Counted from the first letter of the stretch, positions 33,301 through 45,392 are shown. The stretch is 64,000 nucleotides of DNA from Phyto melanocephala (GCA_941918925.1 OW799233.1:71327578-71391577); one strand, 5' to 3'. Numbers and translations are program-made. Notes: generated from the sequence alone by a model not told the origin.

Positions 33301-34289
33301 CAATATTTAATTTTAATAAATTGATTTCTTCAATTAAACGGCAAACAGAGGAGTATTTGACCTGAAAAGCTGGCCAAAAAGGCAAAACTGAGTACGCAGC
33401 TCGACAGACAACAATATTTTACATTATTAAAGACTTTTAGTTGCGATTTGTAGCCCTGAGACCCTGCTGAAGTCAGGAAAGTGAAGAAAATTATATAAGA
33501 TTTAAATGTTTTTTTCGGTTTCTGGATGTTGATATGATATTTTTTTTGCGGCCAAACGAATAGAGGTTCAACAATAATTTTTTTTTCGCTGAAAAGTTTG
33601 ATCTGAAGTTATTTAAAAAAGTAAAAAATTTAAAATATGTTGAATATTCATGTTGAAACAATTCGTTCAAAAGCAAAAAAAAAAAATTTATACACTTTTT
33701 TTTGCAAAAAAAAGAAAAACACGAGGTTTTTAAAAGTGATGTTAGCATCTCTACGAATTATGTTTGATACCACAATAAAATTTAGAATCTCTAATTTTAG
33801 ACAAAAAAGTGTGCGCAAGTTTGCGCCATTATTTTTGACATTTTTTTAAAATTTTCACATTTCTTCTATTTTTGCTTATCAGGCACTTTTCCTCATACAT
33901 TTTTATATCGTCATTAACTTTTATGTATTTTGATTATTGATTTCAACTGTTATTCACATCACTTTTAACACTTCACAATGTTAATACCTGCCTATTATTA
34001 TAAATGTGAAAAATTCTTTATTACCCATAACAGTTATAAGGGAATGTCCCACACATCCCCATATAGGATATTTTTATATACCTGCTCTACAAAATATTAT
34101 TTGTTAAAAAAATAAATTTACGTACCTTATAAGAAAAATTATTAAAAGCATTCATAACATAAAAATTTATGGGCACCCAGGTATCAGGCTACCATCCAAT
34201 TAACGCATAAGAGCATGCGCTTGAAAATACTTATAAAGGGTTATTGCACACAATCTTTATCAAAACCGTTTTGTAACTTCAAGAGTTAA
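33301..34289. other. No supported gene
   Basis: AT-rich sequence. The segment cagaggagtatttgacctga..gctggccaaaa at 33350-33378 recurs inverted at 35888-35925, so the block 33350-35925 may be bounded by a degenerate inverted repeat. No coding signal. Confidence 0.35.
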
Positions 34290-35340
34290 CATGGAACAAG
34301 TTTTCACAAGATTACAGCTATTCCAAATAGCGATAAAATCTAATGCTGGAACCATTGACGAGAAATTGGATTTTTTTGGTCAGAAAATTGAGCGAAATTT
34401 CAAAATGTCAAGGGGATGGGGACATATTAGCACTGAAGCAGTGTTTAAAAAATTTTAAAAATTGTTTCAAAAGATATTGGATATTGGCACAACGAAAAGA
34501 GGACCGCTTTTTAAGCACAAACGCTAAATGGCTGGAAGGAACTGTAACAATACCAGTATTTGGCAGTTCGTCTCCAGGGCGACCACGAAAAGAATTTATT
34601 GAAACTAGTGAAAAAACAAGGCGGAGAAAAACGGAAGAAGTTCGTCACCAATTAACAACAGAGGAGATCACATTTGCTGCATGCATGAGTCAAAGAGCAG
34701 CGGGACATAATGATGCGTCCAAATAAATAATGGATATAACTAAAGGGTGTTTTTTTAAGCCCGATAGAACTTGAAATTGTAAAAAATAATAATGTAAACA
34801 ACGGACGTCCAGAATGCGCTTCGTCAAGAACAGCCGCGGTGCCCATATGCCCGAAATCATTTTCAAATGTTAATGTCACGTATTGATTTTTCAAATAAAA
34901 AAAAATTTTTGATTACAATTTAATTTTTTGTGTTATTTTTTACAATTTCAAGTTCTATCGGGCTTAAAAAAACACCCTTTAGATCCCCAAGAAAAGCAAG
35001 AATTTGTAAGCGATCATTAACAACTTCTAAAGTCAACCCTGTGAATAAACTTTCAGTGGAAGGAGCTCTAGCACTCTTTGTAAATGCAGAGCTCACGATA
35101 AAAGCAATATGAAATTTTATACAATGCCAATAAAAATGTGTATCCATGTTACTTATTACTAAAAAAATGCAAAAAAAAAATGTTATCCCAATGATAACCG
35201 TTACTGAAACAGTAGCGGAAGTGAAGTTCCAAGCTCTTCTCGATCACACAGCAACCCGTTTATGTATACATATACCTTGAAGAGGTTTTGCAGCAGTTTA
35301 AAGCTTTAAAATCAACATTTATTATTTCAGTTTTACTATT
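34290..35340 (+). pseudogene. Decayed gene of unknown function, interrupted by a mariner MITE
   Basis: Coding-like pieces occur in order: 34480-34726 with KWLEGTVTIPV, GRPRKEFIETSEKTRRRKTE and ITFAACMSQRAAGHNDASK; an in-frame TAA and then IMDIT up to the MITE at 34741; after the MITE SPRKARICKRSL and LSVEGALALFVNAEL (34980-35108); then in shifting frames AKKKCYPND, ITVTETVAEVKFQALLDHT and LEEVLQQFKALK. The order and motifs remind me of uncharacterised repeat-associated proteins in arthropod and cnidarian genomes, but I cannot name the family. The N-terminal part (34290-34480) is less certain. It is clearly dead. Confidence 0.5.
34743..34979. mobile_element. 237-bp mariner-derived MITE
   Basis: Ends AAGGGTGTTTTTTTAAGCCC and the complement are identical to those of the mariner at 15291-16215, with TA target sites at 34741-34742 and 34980-34981. 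The interior keeps only the last codons of the transposase (CGGACGTCCAGAATGCGCTT onward), derived from the same 3' end that is inverted in the larger element. Confidence 0.85.
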
Positions 35341-36310
35341 TATACCGTCTTTTATTCCTTAGGAACGTGACTTTTGGAAAAATCTTAAAAATTGAAACTT
35401 TTTGGTTTTTTAATTTTTTTTATTGCATTTGAAACACAAAAAATTTCACGAATTTTGCAGGAAAATTTATTTTTCGCCATTAAATTTTCAATAACTCTGA
35501 AATAGTAATAGATAGAAAATTAATCTGTTGGGTTAGTCTAAGCAGAATTTTTCGGTGCATCTTCTAAACCTCCCGCTATTAAAATCGGAGAACCCGTTTA
35601 CAAGTTATGACAAAATATATTAGGCAACCCAACGATTTAGGGAGTGAAATATGCCACGCCTTTAAAATCAAAACCTTACGTACTAGAGAAAAACGGAAAA
35701 CAGATTTGAATTAGGGGCATCAAAATCCATATCGTCTACATACTTTTATTTCTAGGGTAGACCAAAATTTTTTTTGTTGCGCGGTGTAATTTTTTTTCAA
35801 AATCTGAGATTAGACTTTTTATGTCATTACTACATCTAAAACTATCAAAAAACTAGAACTTTTAATTCAAAAAACACGTTTAATAATTTTGGCCAGCTTT
35901 TCAGGCCAAATGCTCCTCTGTGCGGCGGCAGATTAACAGAATCCGACTGTATTACAGATATTTTTATACACACATATTTTTTTTTATGTGACGCCAAAAA
36001 AATTATTGTGTTGTATTCCTGGCAAGGGATGATTTTCACATATGGGCATTTCTCCAATGTCGAATGTGACATTCGCACGCATTTAACATTATTTTATTTT
36101 ACGCCAAAACATTATTTTATTTTGACAAGAAGCGTAGCTTATAGCACTTGATTAGCACTATAATTAGTGCTAAGTTTGACTTTAACCAATTGTTCTTTCG
36201 TAAACAAATCAAACGCTGATTTCATCGATAGCTGAAGAAATATTTTTATGCGAATATTTTTAAAATGTTATGCATTGATGTGTCTTAATAACGTTATTTA
36301 TTTTATTCAA
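35341..36310. other. No gene seen
   Basis: AT-rich region. It contains the inverted partner (35888-35925) of the short repeat at 33350. No open frame with recognisable similarity. Confidence 0.4.
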
Positions 36311-36369
36311 AAATATTAAGAAGTTTATTTTTTATTTAATTTTAATCACTGTCGCATGCTCATGATGTT

Positions 36370-36662
36370 CATTTCGATCTTAACGGGTATGCAAACAAGC
36401 AAAATTTTCGCATTTGGGGCACAGAAAACCCGCACGCATACACTGAAAAGCCGATACACCCAAAACGAGTCACTGTTTGGTGCGGATTTTGGTCCAGAGG
36501 CATAATTGGGCCATTTTTCTTCGATTGGCCGTAGTCAATGGCAATCGTTATCGGGCCGTGTTGAAAGAATTTTTGTTCGCAAAAATTAAAGAGGAGGATA
36601 TTGGCAACATTTGGTTTCAACAGGACGGCGCTACGTGCCACACAGCCGAAGCTACACTTTTT
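36370..36662 (+). pseudogene. mariner transposase fragment (DD41D type)
   Basis: Translation shows the block after the first catalytic Asp (LNGYANKQNFRIWG, HPKRVTVWCGFWSRGIIGPFF), a small deletion/frameshift near 36525, then VVNGNRYRAVLKEFLF and FQQDGATCHTAEAT with the second catalytic Asp. It stops abruptly near 36662. It differs from both other mariner copies, so it is a separate subfamily copy. Neither terminal repeat is present. Confidence 0.75.
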
Positions 36663-36784
36663 ATAGCATTTTCAAAAAAAAAAGAAAAGTTATTTGGCGG
36701 ACTCTTTATATTTGCACAACAAAAATTATAAACTTAACAAAATAACTTCAATAAATAAAAAAAAATATGCGTATTTTATGCAAC

Positions 36785-37135
36785 TTAACTGACAATAGCA
36801 TTACTAATGGCAAATAAAGTTTTTTTAAAGGAATATGCAGTCCTAGCTTCTTTTATCTGGCCATCGCAACAAAATGAATGCAACTGGAAATACCTGGAAT
36901 GCTTTTCACTTTCTGCCAATTCCTGCTTTGACGTGCGTATGGCTTTTCCATTTCTAAAAGTTTTTTGCACATCTTCCGTTGTCTTATGCGATTATATTTT
37001 CGTTTCTCTTGAATTAAATATTCTTTACCTTCAGCCAGTGCTCCCCACGTCAGCCTAGCTTTCTGCATTCTTTCCTTATTTTTAAATTTATAGTTTTGTA
37101 ATTTTGTTTCATCATCCTTAAACCGTTTTCTCCGT
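36785..37135 (-). pseudogene. Coding-like basic stretch, unrecognised
   Basis: On the reverse strand two overlapping frames (37068-36853 and 36970-36785) give a Lys/Arg/Glu-rich helical sequence (YLIQEKRKYNRIRQRKMCKK, then SKQELAESEKHSRYF), apparently one protein split by a frameshift. I do not recognise it; it may be part of a TE-encoded protein. More balanced composition than its flanks supports past coding use. Confidence 0.3.
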
Positions 37136-37138
37136 TTT

Positions 37139-39046
37139 TATACCCGCCACCAAAAAAATGGTGGGGGTATATTCATTTTGTCATTCCATTTGTAACACAT
37201 CGAAATATCCATTTTAGACCCCATAAAGTATATATATTCTGAATCAGGGTTTGATTTTATGACGATCTAGCTATGTCCGTCCGTCTGTTGAAAGCACGAT
37301 AGAGGTCGCACCGAAGCTAGGTAGATCCAATTTCGCCAGAATTTTTCCTATACACAAGGTTTGTTTGGTCTTGAAAATGGTCTAAATCGGAATATTAGGA
37401 AGTGAGTTATAGCTCGTAATGCAAGAGTAGGTCGAAAAAACCGTGTCCTTCAAACATCGAATAAAATGCAATTGTGTCCTAACGGATCAACGTACAGTCA
37501 TGAAACTTCGAATATATATTTTTTGAGTAAAAAGAAAATGTTTCCCCGAAAATTGCTTAAATGTATGCATTAGGAAGGGAGTTATAGATCAAAATGTACA
37601 AAAATTTATACCGCGCAGTGTATTTTTCAGTATATTCAAAATTGAAAACCTAATAAGTTTGACAAAATTAGAAGTACGATTCTGAAATTTTGCGGGAATT
37701 GCTTTTTGGTCAAAGGCTTTGCACTGACGGAAAATAAATGTGACATGCCCACTTTAACGCCCACCTCTCATATAACGTTTGCTCTCATATTCTTATAATT
37801 TCTCTATAAATAAAGATTTTGGAATAACAAGTAACTATATTGAAATATCTATGCTAGAAAATTCAGGTGACACGCCCACTTTTACGCCCACTTTTACGCC
37901 CACATCCTATATAATGCCTTATCTTAAATTCATTTAATTTCTCAATGAATAAAGATTTTGGAATAATAAAGAACTATATTGAAATATCTAAGTTGTATTC
38001 ATTAGCAGAAATAACTTTGACACGCCTACTATAACGCCCACTTTTCACGTTATCTACTGTTAAAGCTCATAGAATCGACAAAATTAGAGGTATGATGTTA
38101 AAATTTGCTACGTATATCCTTCTAGCCAATGTCATTATTATGCCAGAAAATTTAGGTGACACGCCCACTTTTACGCCCACATCCCATATAATGCTTTATT
38201 TCAAATTCATATAATTTCTCAATGAATAAAGTTTTTGAAATAATAAAGGACTATATTGAAATATCTATGTTATATTTATTAGCAGAAACTTTATTGACAC
38301 GCCTACTTTAATGGCTACTTTCATTTAAAGACTAAATTTACGAAAACATTTTACTAGCATATCGAAGTTATAAAGGTTGGTTAAATTTTAAGGGCCGATG
38401 TTGATTTTGAATAAAACACAAATTATTTAGGAAATTATTATCATTTCTTGTGATAATGATAATATTTGTATGGTTCAATTATGTATGGAACAAAATATCG
38501 GCCAAATAGCCCCCGCGACCTCTTTGGCACACCACGATCCGATAGTCCAAATTTTCAATGACACTGTTGATGCTCAATTGTTGGGCACGATGATGAGTCG
38601 AGGTTGACTGCTCTTTTGCCACACTATCACAAAAAACAGCAATGTTTCCCATTCAACGAACTAATATGGCATTTACAGATGTTTTACATTTCATACAGAC
38701 CCGTTTTGCTGAAATTTAAATATTTTTTACAATTCTCACGATTGTGGACGAATTCGAACGATTATGTTGACCAAAAGAATCACGAAGTGCACAAAATTCA
38801 TTTTGATTTGAACGCCCATTTTCATAAAAATCCTGAATAATTTAAACGCGTTGCTCGATTGCGTATCTTTTCACGGTTCAAATTGAGTTAGTCTGAGATT
38901 AAGAAACGTTAAATGAAATGCAAGAAAAAAGATGACGTTTAGGTGTGGTTCACCTTCAACATGGGCCCTTAAAATTTAACCACCCTCTACATTAGTGGTG
39001 GGTATAAAAGATTCGGCACAGCTGAATATAGTGCTCTTACTTGTTA
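37139..39046 (+). mobile_element. DINE-like element, long subfamily, with a mariner inside
   Basis: It begins TATACCCGCCACCAAAAAAA, has an 11-bp terminal hairpin at its 5' end (CCCGCCACC..GGTGGGGG), and ends with the hairpin ATTCGGCACAGCTGAAT and tgctcttacttgtt. The interior has three to four tandem blocks of about 190-250 bp with the phrase acgcccacttttacgccc. It is colinear with 46740-48899 and with the reverse copy at 8943. A deletion removes about 90 bases after the internal mariner compared with 46740-48899. Confidence 0.8.
38373..38987 (-). mobile_element. Internally deleted mariner inside the DINE-like copy
   Basis: Terminal repeats AAGGTTGGTTAAATTTTAAG (left) and the complement of GAGGGTGGTTAAATTTTAAG (right), with TA flanks at 38371-38372 and 38988-38989. 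Reverse-strand translation shows a decayed mariner transposase: N-terminal RYAIEQRV and FGQHNRSN, then THHRAQQLS, then after a large deletion C-terminal GRGGYLADILFH. The same insertion sits at the same DINE position at 48139, so it moved with the DINE host. Confidence 0.8.
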
Positions 39047-39610
39047 CATATTCAAATAAAGACATTTTAAAAACAAAAATAATTTCGAATTTATACATGT
39101 ATAATATCGCACGCTACAAATTTTAATACGTAAAGAGAGCAAAGCGCTGATTATTTTCCAGAAATTTTTTTTTAATATGATTCGCAATTATAATGTCTGT
39201 TTGCTTCTAAAATTTGATGCACATTGTACACATACCTTTGACTCGCTGATAAAAAATGTTCTATTTCAATGTCGCATGCTACATCGAAATATACGATAAA
39301 GCAAAACAAAATTTACCGTCATTGGTAATCGCATCATTCCTTTTATATTTTTCTTACATTATTTAAATATTAACCGGTATTTTAAAGAAAACATATCAGT
39401 GCATAATCTCTCTCATTAAGATGATTAATCTCAACAAAACATCCAATGAAAATGTTTAAAGCAGAACTGTTTCACTTGTTCGATTTTGCATTCGAATATT
39501 TCAAAATATGTTATGAACAAATGAAAAACTTGCTTATATTACATAAATTTGATAGATTCACTGTAAAAATATGTTGAAATAACATAATAACAGACTTTTT
39601 GACCGCTTTT
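39047..39610. other. No gene seen
   Basis: AT-rich DNA between two DINE-like elements; nothing supported. Confidence 0.4.
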
Positions 39611-40738
39611 TATACCCTTCACACAGTGAAAAAGGGTATATATAGGTTTGTCATTCCGTGTGAAATTTCTACAATTTTCATTTCCGACCCCATAAAGTAT
39701 ATATTTTCTGAAAGCTTATGAATAGGGGAGTCTGACCGTCTGTCCGTGTGTATGTTGAAATCAACTTTTTGAAGCCCCCCGACATAGGTTGGACCCGGGT
39801 AAGGTACTAAAATATCAGAAATATTCGGGAGTAGATCGGTATTGAAAATCAGAAACACGGTACATAAACAACTGAGATATGAGCAAAAACCCACGACCAC
39901 CTCGATTTTTTTTCACAAAAACAACATTACAACAACAACATACATACATACAAACGTGTATACTGGTTAGAGAAAACGTGGCATCGAATCCCAGCTGAGC
40001 CAAAAAAAAATTTTTTTTATATTTAAAAAATTTTTTTTTACATTTTTTTTTTTTAATTTTTTTTTTATTTTTTATTTAATATATTATTTATATTTTTATT
40101 ATTTTTTTTTTTAATTTTTTTTATTTTTTTTTTTAATTTATTTTTTTAATTTTTTTTTTGTTTTATATATATATTATATATATAATAATTTTTTTTTTTA
40201 ATTTTTTTTTAAATTTTTTTTTTAAATTTTTTTTTTAAATTTTTTAAAAAAAATTTTTTTTTTCGTTTTTTTAACATACATACGTGAATTTATAATTTTA
40301 AAACGGGATGTTTTTATATATGTATGTACGTATTTCATATGGGATGAATGGTGACACAAACAAAATATAGCGCTCTTACTTGTTTTTATTTTTTTTATTT
40401 TTTTTTTATTTTTTATTTAATATATTATTAATATTTTTATTATTATTTTTTTTTAATTTTTTTTTTTAAATTTTTTTTTTGTTTTATATATATTATATAT
40501 ATAATAATTTTTTTTTAAATTTTTTTTTATTTTATTTTATTTTTTTTTTTGTTTTTTTAACATACATACGTGAATTTATAATTTTACAATGGGATGTTTT
40601 ATATATGTATGTTTTTATATGTATGTACGTATTTCATATGGGATGAATGGTGACACAAACTACTGTTATTGCATGACTACACGTTGTGAAGGGTATATAA
40701 GATTCGGCACGGCCGAATATAGCGCTCTTACTTGTTTT
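39611..40738 (+). mobile_element. DINE-like element, short subfamily, with duplicated 3' part
   Basis: The 5' head TATACCCTTCACACAGTG is followed by the ttgaaatcaactttttgaag block, the microsatellite-type catacatacatac run and GTGGCATCGAATCCCAGCTG. A first 3' end (tagcgctcttacttgttttt) occurs at 40368-40386 without its hairpin. It is followed by a second T-rich body and a complete 3' end with hairpin ATTCGGCACGGCCGAAT at 40702-40718. Either two truncated copies are joined or the 3' half is duplicated. Confidence 0.7.
40005..40270. repeat. Low-complexity T-rich tract
   Basis: Long runs of T broken by A and a few TATATA stretches, internal to the DINE-like element. The same kind of tract in complementary orientation (A-rich) occurs in the reverse copies at 5700-5860 and 7810-7960, so it belongs to the element. 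Confidence 0.7.
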
Positions 40739-42417
40739 TTCTCTCCTGAAAAATTTAATTTTTTAAGATACGAGGTTGAGGAAGTAAGGCATTGATATTC
40801 CTTTTTATTGATGTCGTTTGTTTTAGGTATTGTTGTTGTTAAAAGAGGCATTCAGTGTGACACACAACTTTTTACCTATAGGCGCTTGACATATGCTTAT
40901 ATATAAAGTAGCTTTTATACCGAGTTTCAATTTAAGACAAACACGGATTTTGTACTTTACTTAGTAAAAAAAAAAATATATAAAAATATAATGAATTTTC
41001 TGCTTACATTTTCAGGTATATATGTTTATATATGTATTTTGCTAATACGCATATCCTTTTAAGACTTTACCTTTTTATATAAATGCCTTATTATTTTATT
41101 AGACCTATAAAGTTGTTTTTCTTGTCCGCATCTTTAAATCAATTATAATTAAATTTGTGAGCATAAAAATATTATATATGTACATATATATAAAATATAA
41201 CATTTATATACGATACAGCTACTTATATATGTACATATAAGCAAAATCCAATCTGTTAACGCATTGTGTGTTGTTTAAATTATTATGGCTGCTACTGTAC
41301 ATTATTTAATGTTACGATTTTTTCATACCACAAACAACAACAAATAAAAAGACAAAATTTTTGAAACGAATTATTCGTTTTTGATTCTATTTTGCTTAGA
41401 ATGAAATATATTTAATTTGTGAGAGGAATGAAAAACGGCGCATTTTAAAAATAAAATTGGTATTGCAAACGAATTAAATAAAAAAAAATTATTTTATTTG
41501 CGAAAAGAATGGAAAAACATAAAATTCCTAAATAGAATATGTCTCGCAACTTTTATCTTTTTTTAATTCAGAGCATAATTCAAAAAACGAGAGAAAAAAG
41601 GAAATTGCATTCGCAAACATAATTTTTTGCGTACGATGCTTTAAATATATTAAACAGCTGAAGCTTTATATTTTATTATTTAAGGATATTATAAGAAAGG
41701 CCAAAAAATAAGAAAACAAATATATAAATAATTTTTATAAGCAACAAACTCTGGCATTTTCTTTTATTAGAATTTGTACTATTGTTGAATAATTAAGTGT
41801 TACTCTTAAAACTCCAGCAAAACTCAGACATCATGTGTGCATCCTAGCGACCCTGGTATCGTTCTTCCATTGTCCGGATAACGTTTGACTTTTTCGCCTG
41901 TCAAGTTTCCTAGATTTTCAGCAAAACGATATAAGTGACTGTGTAGGTAGTGTACTTTGATGCTCATGTTGCATCCAAGATTCTAAAAGTGATCTTGAGC
42001 ATATTTAATGTCATGTGTATGTAGAACTGCAAGTCTAAGCCCATCAGCAGACCTCGTTGGGTAAGATCACCGCTTATGTTTTCCGAAACCGGTTTTTGTA
42101 CTTAAACAAAAGTAACAATCGGATTCGTGGCTCGCTGTTTCTCTCCATATCATAGGCTATAAAATTTCCAAGGGTCGTCTGTAAAATAAAAAAATTGGAA
42201 ATAAGGAATGTGAAAAATTCAAATAATTTGGCTTATAGTTACATTAGCGATGTAGTCCACGATTAGGCTACACCTAAAGGACTTGACTATAAACGAAAAG
42301 TACTGTACTTACTTTATGTTAGAAGACCTTACAGATAAATTCAATTGACGTGAAATGCATATAGTACTCGGTGTACAATGCTGGTTGAAATTGTGCGGAT
42401 ATAAATTATAGCAATCT
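40739..42417. other. No supported gene
   Basis: AT-rich up to about 41800, then of more balanced composition (41820-42400, with short segments such as tcagcagacctcgttgggtaag). I see no open frame longer than noise and no terminal repeats. It may be intronic or old TE sequence. Confidence 0.35.
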
Positions 42418-42811
42418 TCATATGTGACAGCGCATAGAGAAAGGGACCTAAGGGTGAAAACAGGTTTTGTTAAGGAGAGCCATTTTAAAGATTAAATGAA
42501 TTTTCTATTTTTTTAAATTGTTCAAAAGGAAAAAAATAAATTTTTTGTAGTTTTGTAAAATCAAGTTATTTTGTTAATTTAGTAGGGGAAAAAATTCAAA
42601 TAAATAAATTTTACCGTTAGGTCCCTTTCTATTTGCGCTTAGAATCGTCGACTTCACTTTTATAAAACGCGCATATCTCTGGGAGGGAACACTTTTGGGG
42701 CATGGGATCGGTCTCATTCGATGCTCAGATGTTGTCCACATCAAAAAAAAAAAAAGTGAAGATTGTTTTTTTTACCCTTAGGTCCCTTTCTCTTTGCGCT
42801 GTCACATATGA
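42418..42811. mobile_element. 394-bp MITE with about 40-bp terminal inverted repeats
   Basis: Left end TCATATGTGACAGCGCATAG continues AGAAAGGGACCTAAGGGT; the right end is its complement with two mismatches. A third, degenerate inverted copy of the subterminal part (TTAGGTCCCTTTCTATTTGC) lies at 42616-42635. No open frame. Target duplication is not obvious, and the superfamily is unknown. Confidence 0.65.
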
Positions 42812-43189
42812 CTTTTGCAATGAAGTTAGAAAGCATTTCCGTTTTTTCTCGGTAATATATTGGCCGCACACCTAACAATATGATTACGGATTGTTTTTTC
42901 ATAAATATCTTCTTGGTTTTCTGCTTATTTTTCTTTAAGCTTACAAATATATTCAAATTGTAAGCTGAATGACTATAATCTTTATGTAGATATATAATTA
43001 TGTTTTCGCAAGTGCAAACACTTCTTTAATAAAATAAAAAAATATAAACTCTGTTACAATAATTTGGGATAACCCTTTGTGTGAGTACAGTTTTTGTGTG
43101 TGCTGTAAATTGTTTGTTATTCCCAAGAATTGTAAAAATATATTAAGGAGCTTTATGGAAAAAAATTTTTTCGTTACAGGTAGCCAATG

Positions 43190-43400
43190 GAAAAAAGTGG
43201 AATTCAGCTTGCACCCACATTTATGGGCGTTTATAACTTTGCTACCGCAATCGTAAAAACTAAACAACCTTTTGTTTATTACTTTTTTTAAATTCTGAGA
43301 ATCACAAACATGTCAAAAAGGTTTTTTCCAAACAATTTTTCTAGGAGAAGAACATTTACAACTCAATTTGAAGTACATATCAGTGATCGGCTTTGAGTCG
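43190..43400 (-). repeat. Dispersed repeat of unknown type, copy 2
   Basis: Reverse-complement similarity to 30110-30240, including the taaacaaccttttgtttatt and caatttttctaggagaagaa stretches. Confidence 0.55.
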
Positions 43401-43442
43401 TTTTTTCAATATTCATAGTGAGTCATAAAATTTGAGTATATT

Positions 43443-43627
43443 TTACTGAGCTGACGTACGCATGCCCACAACAACGTTGATTTATAAGTACTACGCCGTA
43501 CTTATATTTATAGCGTCCCATATTTATATGATTTGCAAGATTACTGAGCTGACGTACGCATGCCCACAACAACGTTGATTTATAAGTACTACGCCGTACT
43601 TATATTTATAGCGTCCCATATTTATTT
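43443..43627. repeat. Tandem duplication, 98-bp period, two copies
   Basis: The unit starting TTACTGAGCTGACGTACGCA occurs at 43443 and again at 43541, with no visible difference over about 85 bases. Inside each is the small palindrome AAGTACTACGCCGTACTT. The lack of divergence points to a recent duplication. Confidence 0.8.
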
Positions 43628-43886
43628 CACGTTGATTCATATTTTTAAGAAACTACTTATCTTCATAAAATGATGTAAGTTGACTCAACAACAAAAACAT
43701 AAACAGCTCTCATTTGTATGAAGAATAAACAATGTTGCCAGGTCGGAGAGTGAAAGATATTTTTTGGCCACCAGAAAATTTGCAATGTTACAATGTGTAA
43801 TAAAGGGTGTCTCGAAATGCTTTTTTACATTTTAAAATGTCTCCCAAATCTAGTTTTTTTCAAACAAAAAATACATTTTATTGGCG

Positions 43887-45390
43887 TTATGGAGTAAAAT
43901 TTCTAAACTTTATTATGCAAAAAACCAAAGTTTCAAATTTTATTTTCTTTTGCAAAATTTCGCACTTTTTTCTAACGCTTTGCATTAAACGTTGGGCACA
44001 CGTTTTACCGAAGTGTTTGATAGCTTTTTTCAAAATATATCCAAATTTTTTTACATTTGCAGAAGCTTTGAACTTTGTTCTTAGGTACTGCTTAATTATA
44101 TCCCAATAGCGTTCAATAGGCCTTAGATCTGGACAATTATGTGGATTCATGTTTTTCGGTACAAAATTTATTTTGTTGGCCTCATACCACTCAAGAACGT
44201 CTTTGCTGTAGTGGCAGCTTGCCAAGTCGGGCCAAAACAGTGGAGGTATATTGTGGCTTCTGTGTAATGGCAATACAGCCTTCATTAATATAAAATTGGC
44301 TGTTAATTGTACGATTCACAATGATTGCCTTTGAAGTTTTCCCACATGTACATATTGCTTGCCATATCATATATTTTTTGGCGAATTTTTATACTTAAAT
44401 TTATCGGACTAGCTCTTTTGTTAGAAACATAAAAACCCTAACCAGGAAGTTCTGAATAGTCAGCCTTACAATAGGTTTCATCGTCCATTAAAGTACATCC
44501 ATTAAAACTATTTAATTTGTGACGTAGCAACTGTCTTGCTCTTATTCTTGCCGTTTTTGTTCCTTTTTATACCCTTCACCTGTGGGGCACAAGGGTATAT
44601 ATAGCTTTGTCCTTCCGTTTGTAATTTCTACAATTTTCATTTCCGACCCCATAAAGTATATATTTTCTGAAAGCTTATGAATAGAGGAGTCGATTAAGCC
44701 CTGACCGTCTGCCCGTCTGTCCGTGTGTTGGTTGAAATCAACTTTTAGAAGCAACTATATGTTCCTCAGATCTGTATATGGTATCAATCTCTTGGAAATA
44801 TCCAGGAATGAATCGCTATTGAAATTCAGCACAATCGCCCCATAACTTTCTGAGATATGAGCAAAAAACCACGACCACCTCGTTTTTTTTTCACAATTAC
44901 AACAACAACATACATACATAGATACATGTAAAAAACATACCAAACAAAAAAAATTACAAAAAAAAAATATTAAAAATAAGAAAAAAATAATAAAAAAAAA
45001 ACTACAAAAAAAAATGTAAAAAAAATTTAAAAAAATTTTTTAAAAATTTTTTTTAAAAAAATTTTTTAAAAAAATTTAAAAAAAATATAAATAATATATT
45101 AAATAAAATAAAATAAATTTTTTTGGCTCAGCTGGGATTCGATGCCACATTTATTCTAACGTGTTCGTATGCACGTATTTTATATGGGATGAATGGTGAT
45201 ACAAACAATTGTTATTGCATGACTACACGTTGTGAAGGGTACATAAGATTCGGCACGGCCGAATATAGCACTGTTACTTGTTCGTTTTGGTTTGGAGATT
45301 TCTTGACTTTGAATGTTCTTAACTTTTCTTTTTTCTTTATTCGTTCTACAAGCGACTTCGAAATATTTAGTTTTCGTGCGATATCGCAAT
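43887..45390 (-). pseudogene. Tc1/mariner-superfamily transposase, DD37E (ITmD37E-like)
   Basis: The N-terminal piece (45390-45286) gives a helix-turn-helix DIARKLNISKSLVERIKKK and a basic linker. After the DINE insertion the gene resumes at about 44570 with ARQLLRHKLN, then LMDDETYCKADYSELPG (first catalytic Asp; a stop follows soon after). From 44285 it reads FWPDLASCHYSKDVLEWYE (second Asp) and CPDLRPIERYWDIIKQ (Glu). Spacing between the second Asp and the Glu is 37 residues, the DD37E class first described in mosquitoes. The N-terminal end is missing and stops and frameshifts occur. Confidence 0.75.
44578..45282 (+). mobile_element. DINE-like element, short subfamily, inserted in the Tc1 transposase
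   Basis: Starts TATACCCTTCACCTGTGGGG and ends with hairpin ATTCGGCACGGCCGAAT plus ctgttacttgtt. At 44927-44934 it has a single TGTAAAAA. This is the empty-site counterpart of the 8-bp target duplicated around the foldback element at 46533-49579. Insertion between Ts in the transposase gene fits Helentron behaviour. Confidence 0.75.
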
Positions 45391-45392
45391 TT

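Noticed and set aside
34240..34290. TATA-like ttataaaggg before the ATG at 34291
   Set aside because: A single AT-rich match in AT-rich DNA, ahead of a gene that is dead anyway.
36785..37068. Treating the coding-like stretch as an intact gene
   Set aside because: It needs a frameshift to join the two frames and matches nothing that I know; listed only as a low-confidence relic.
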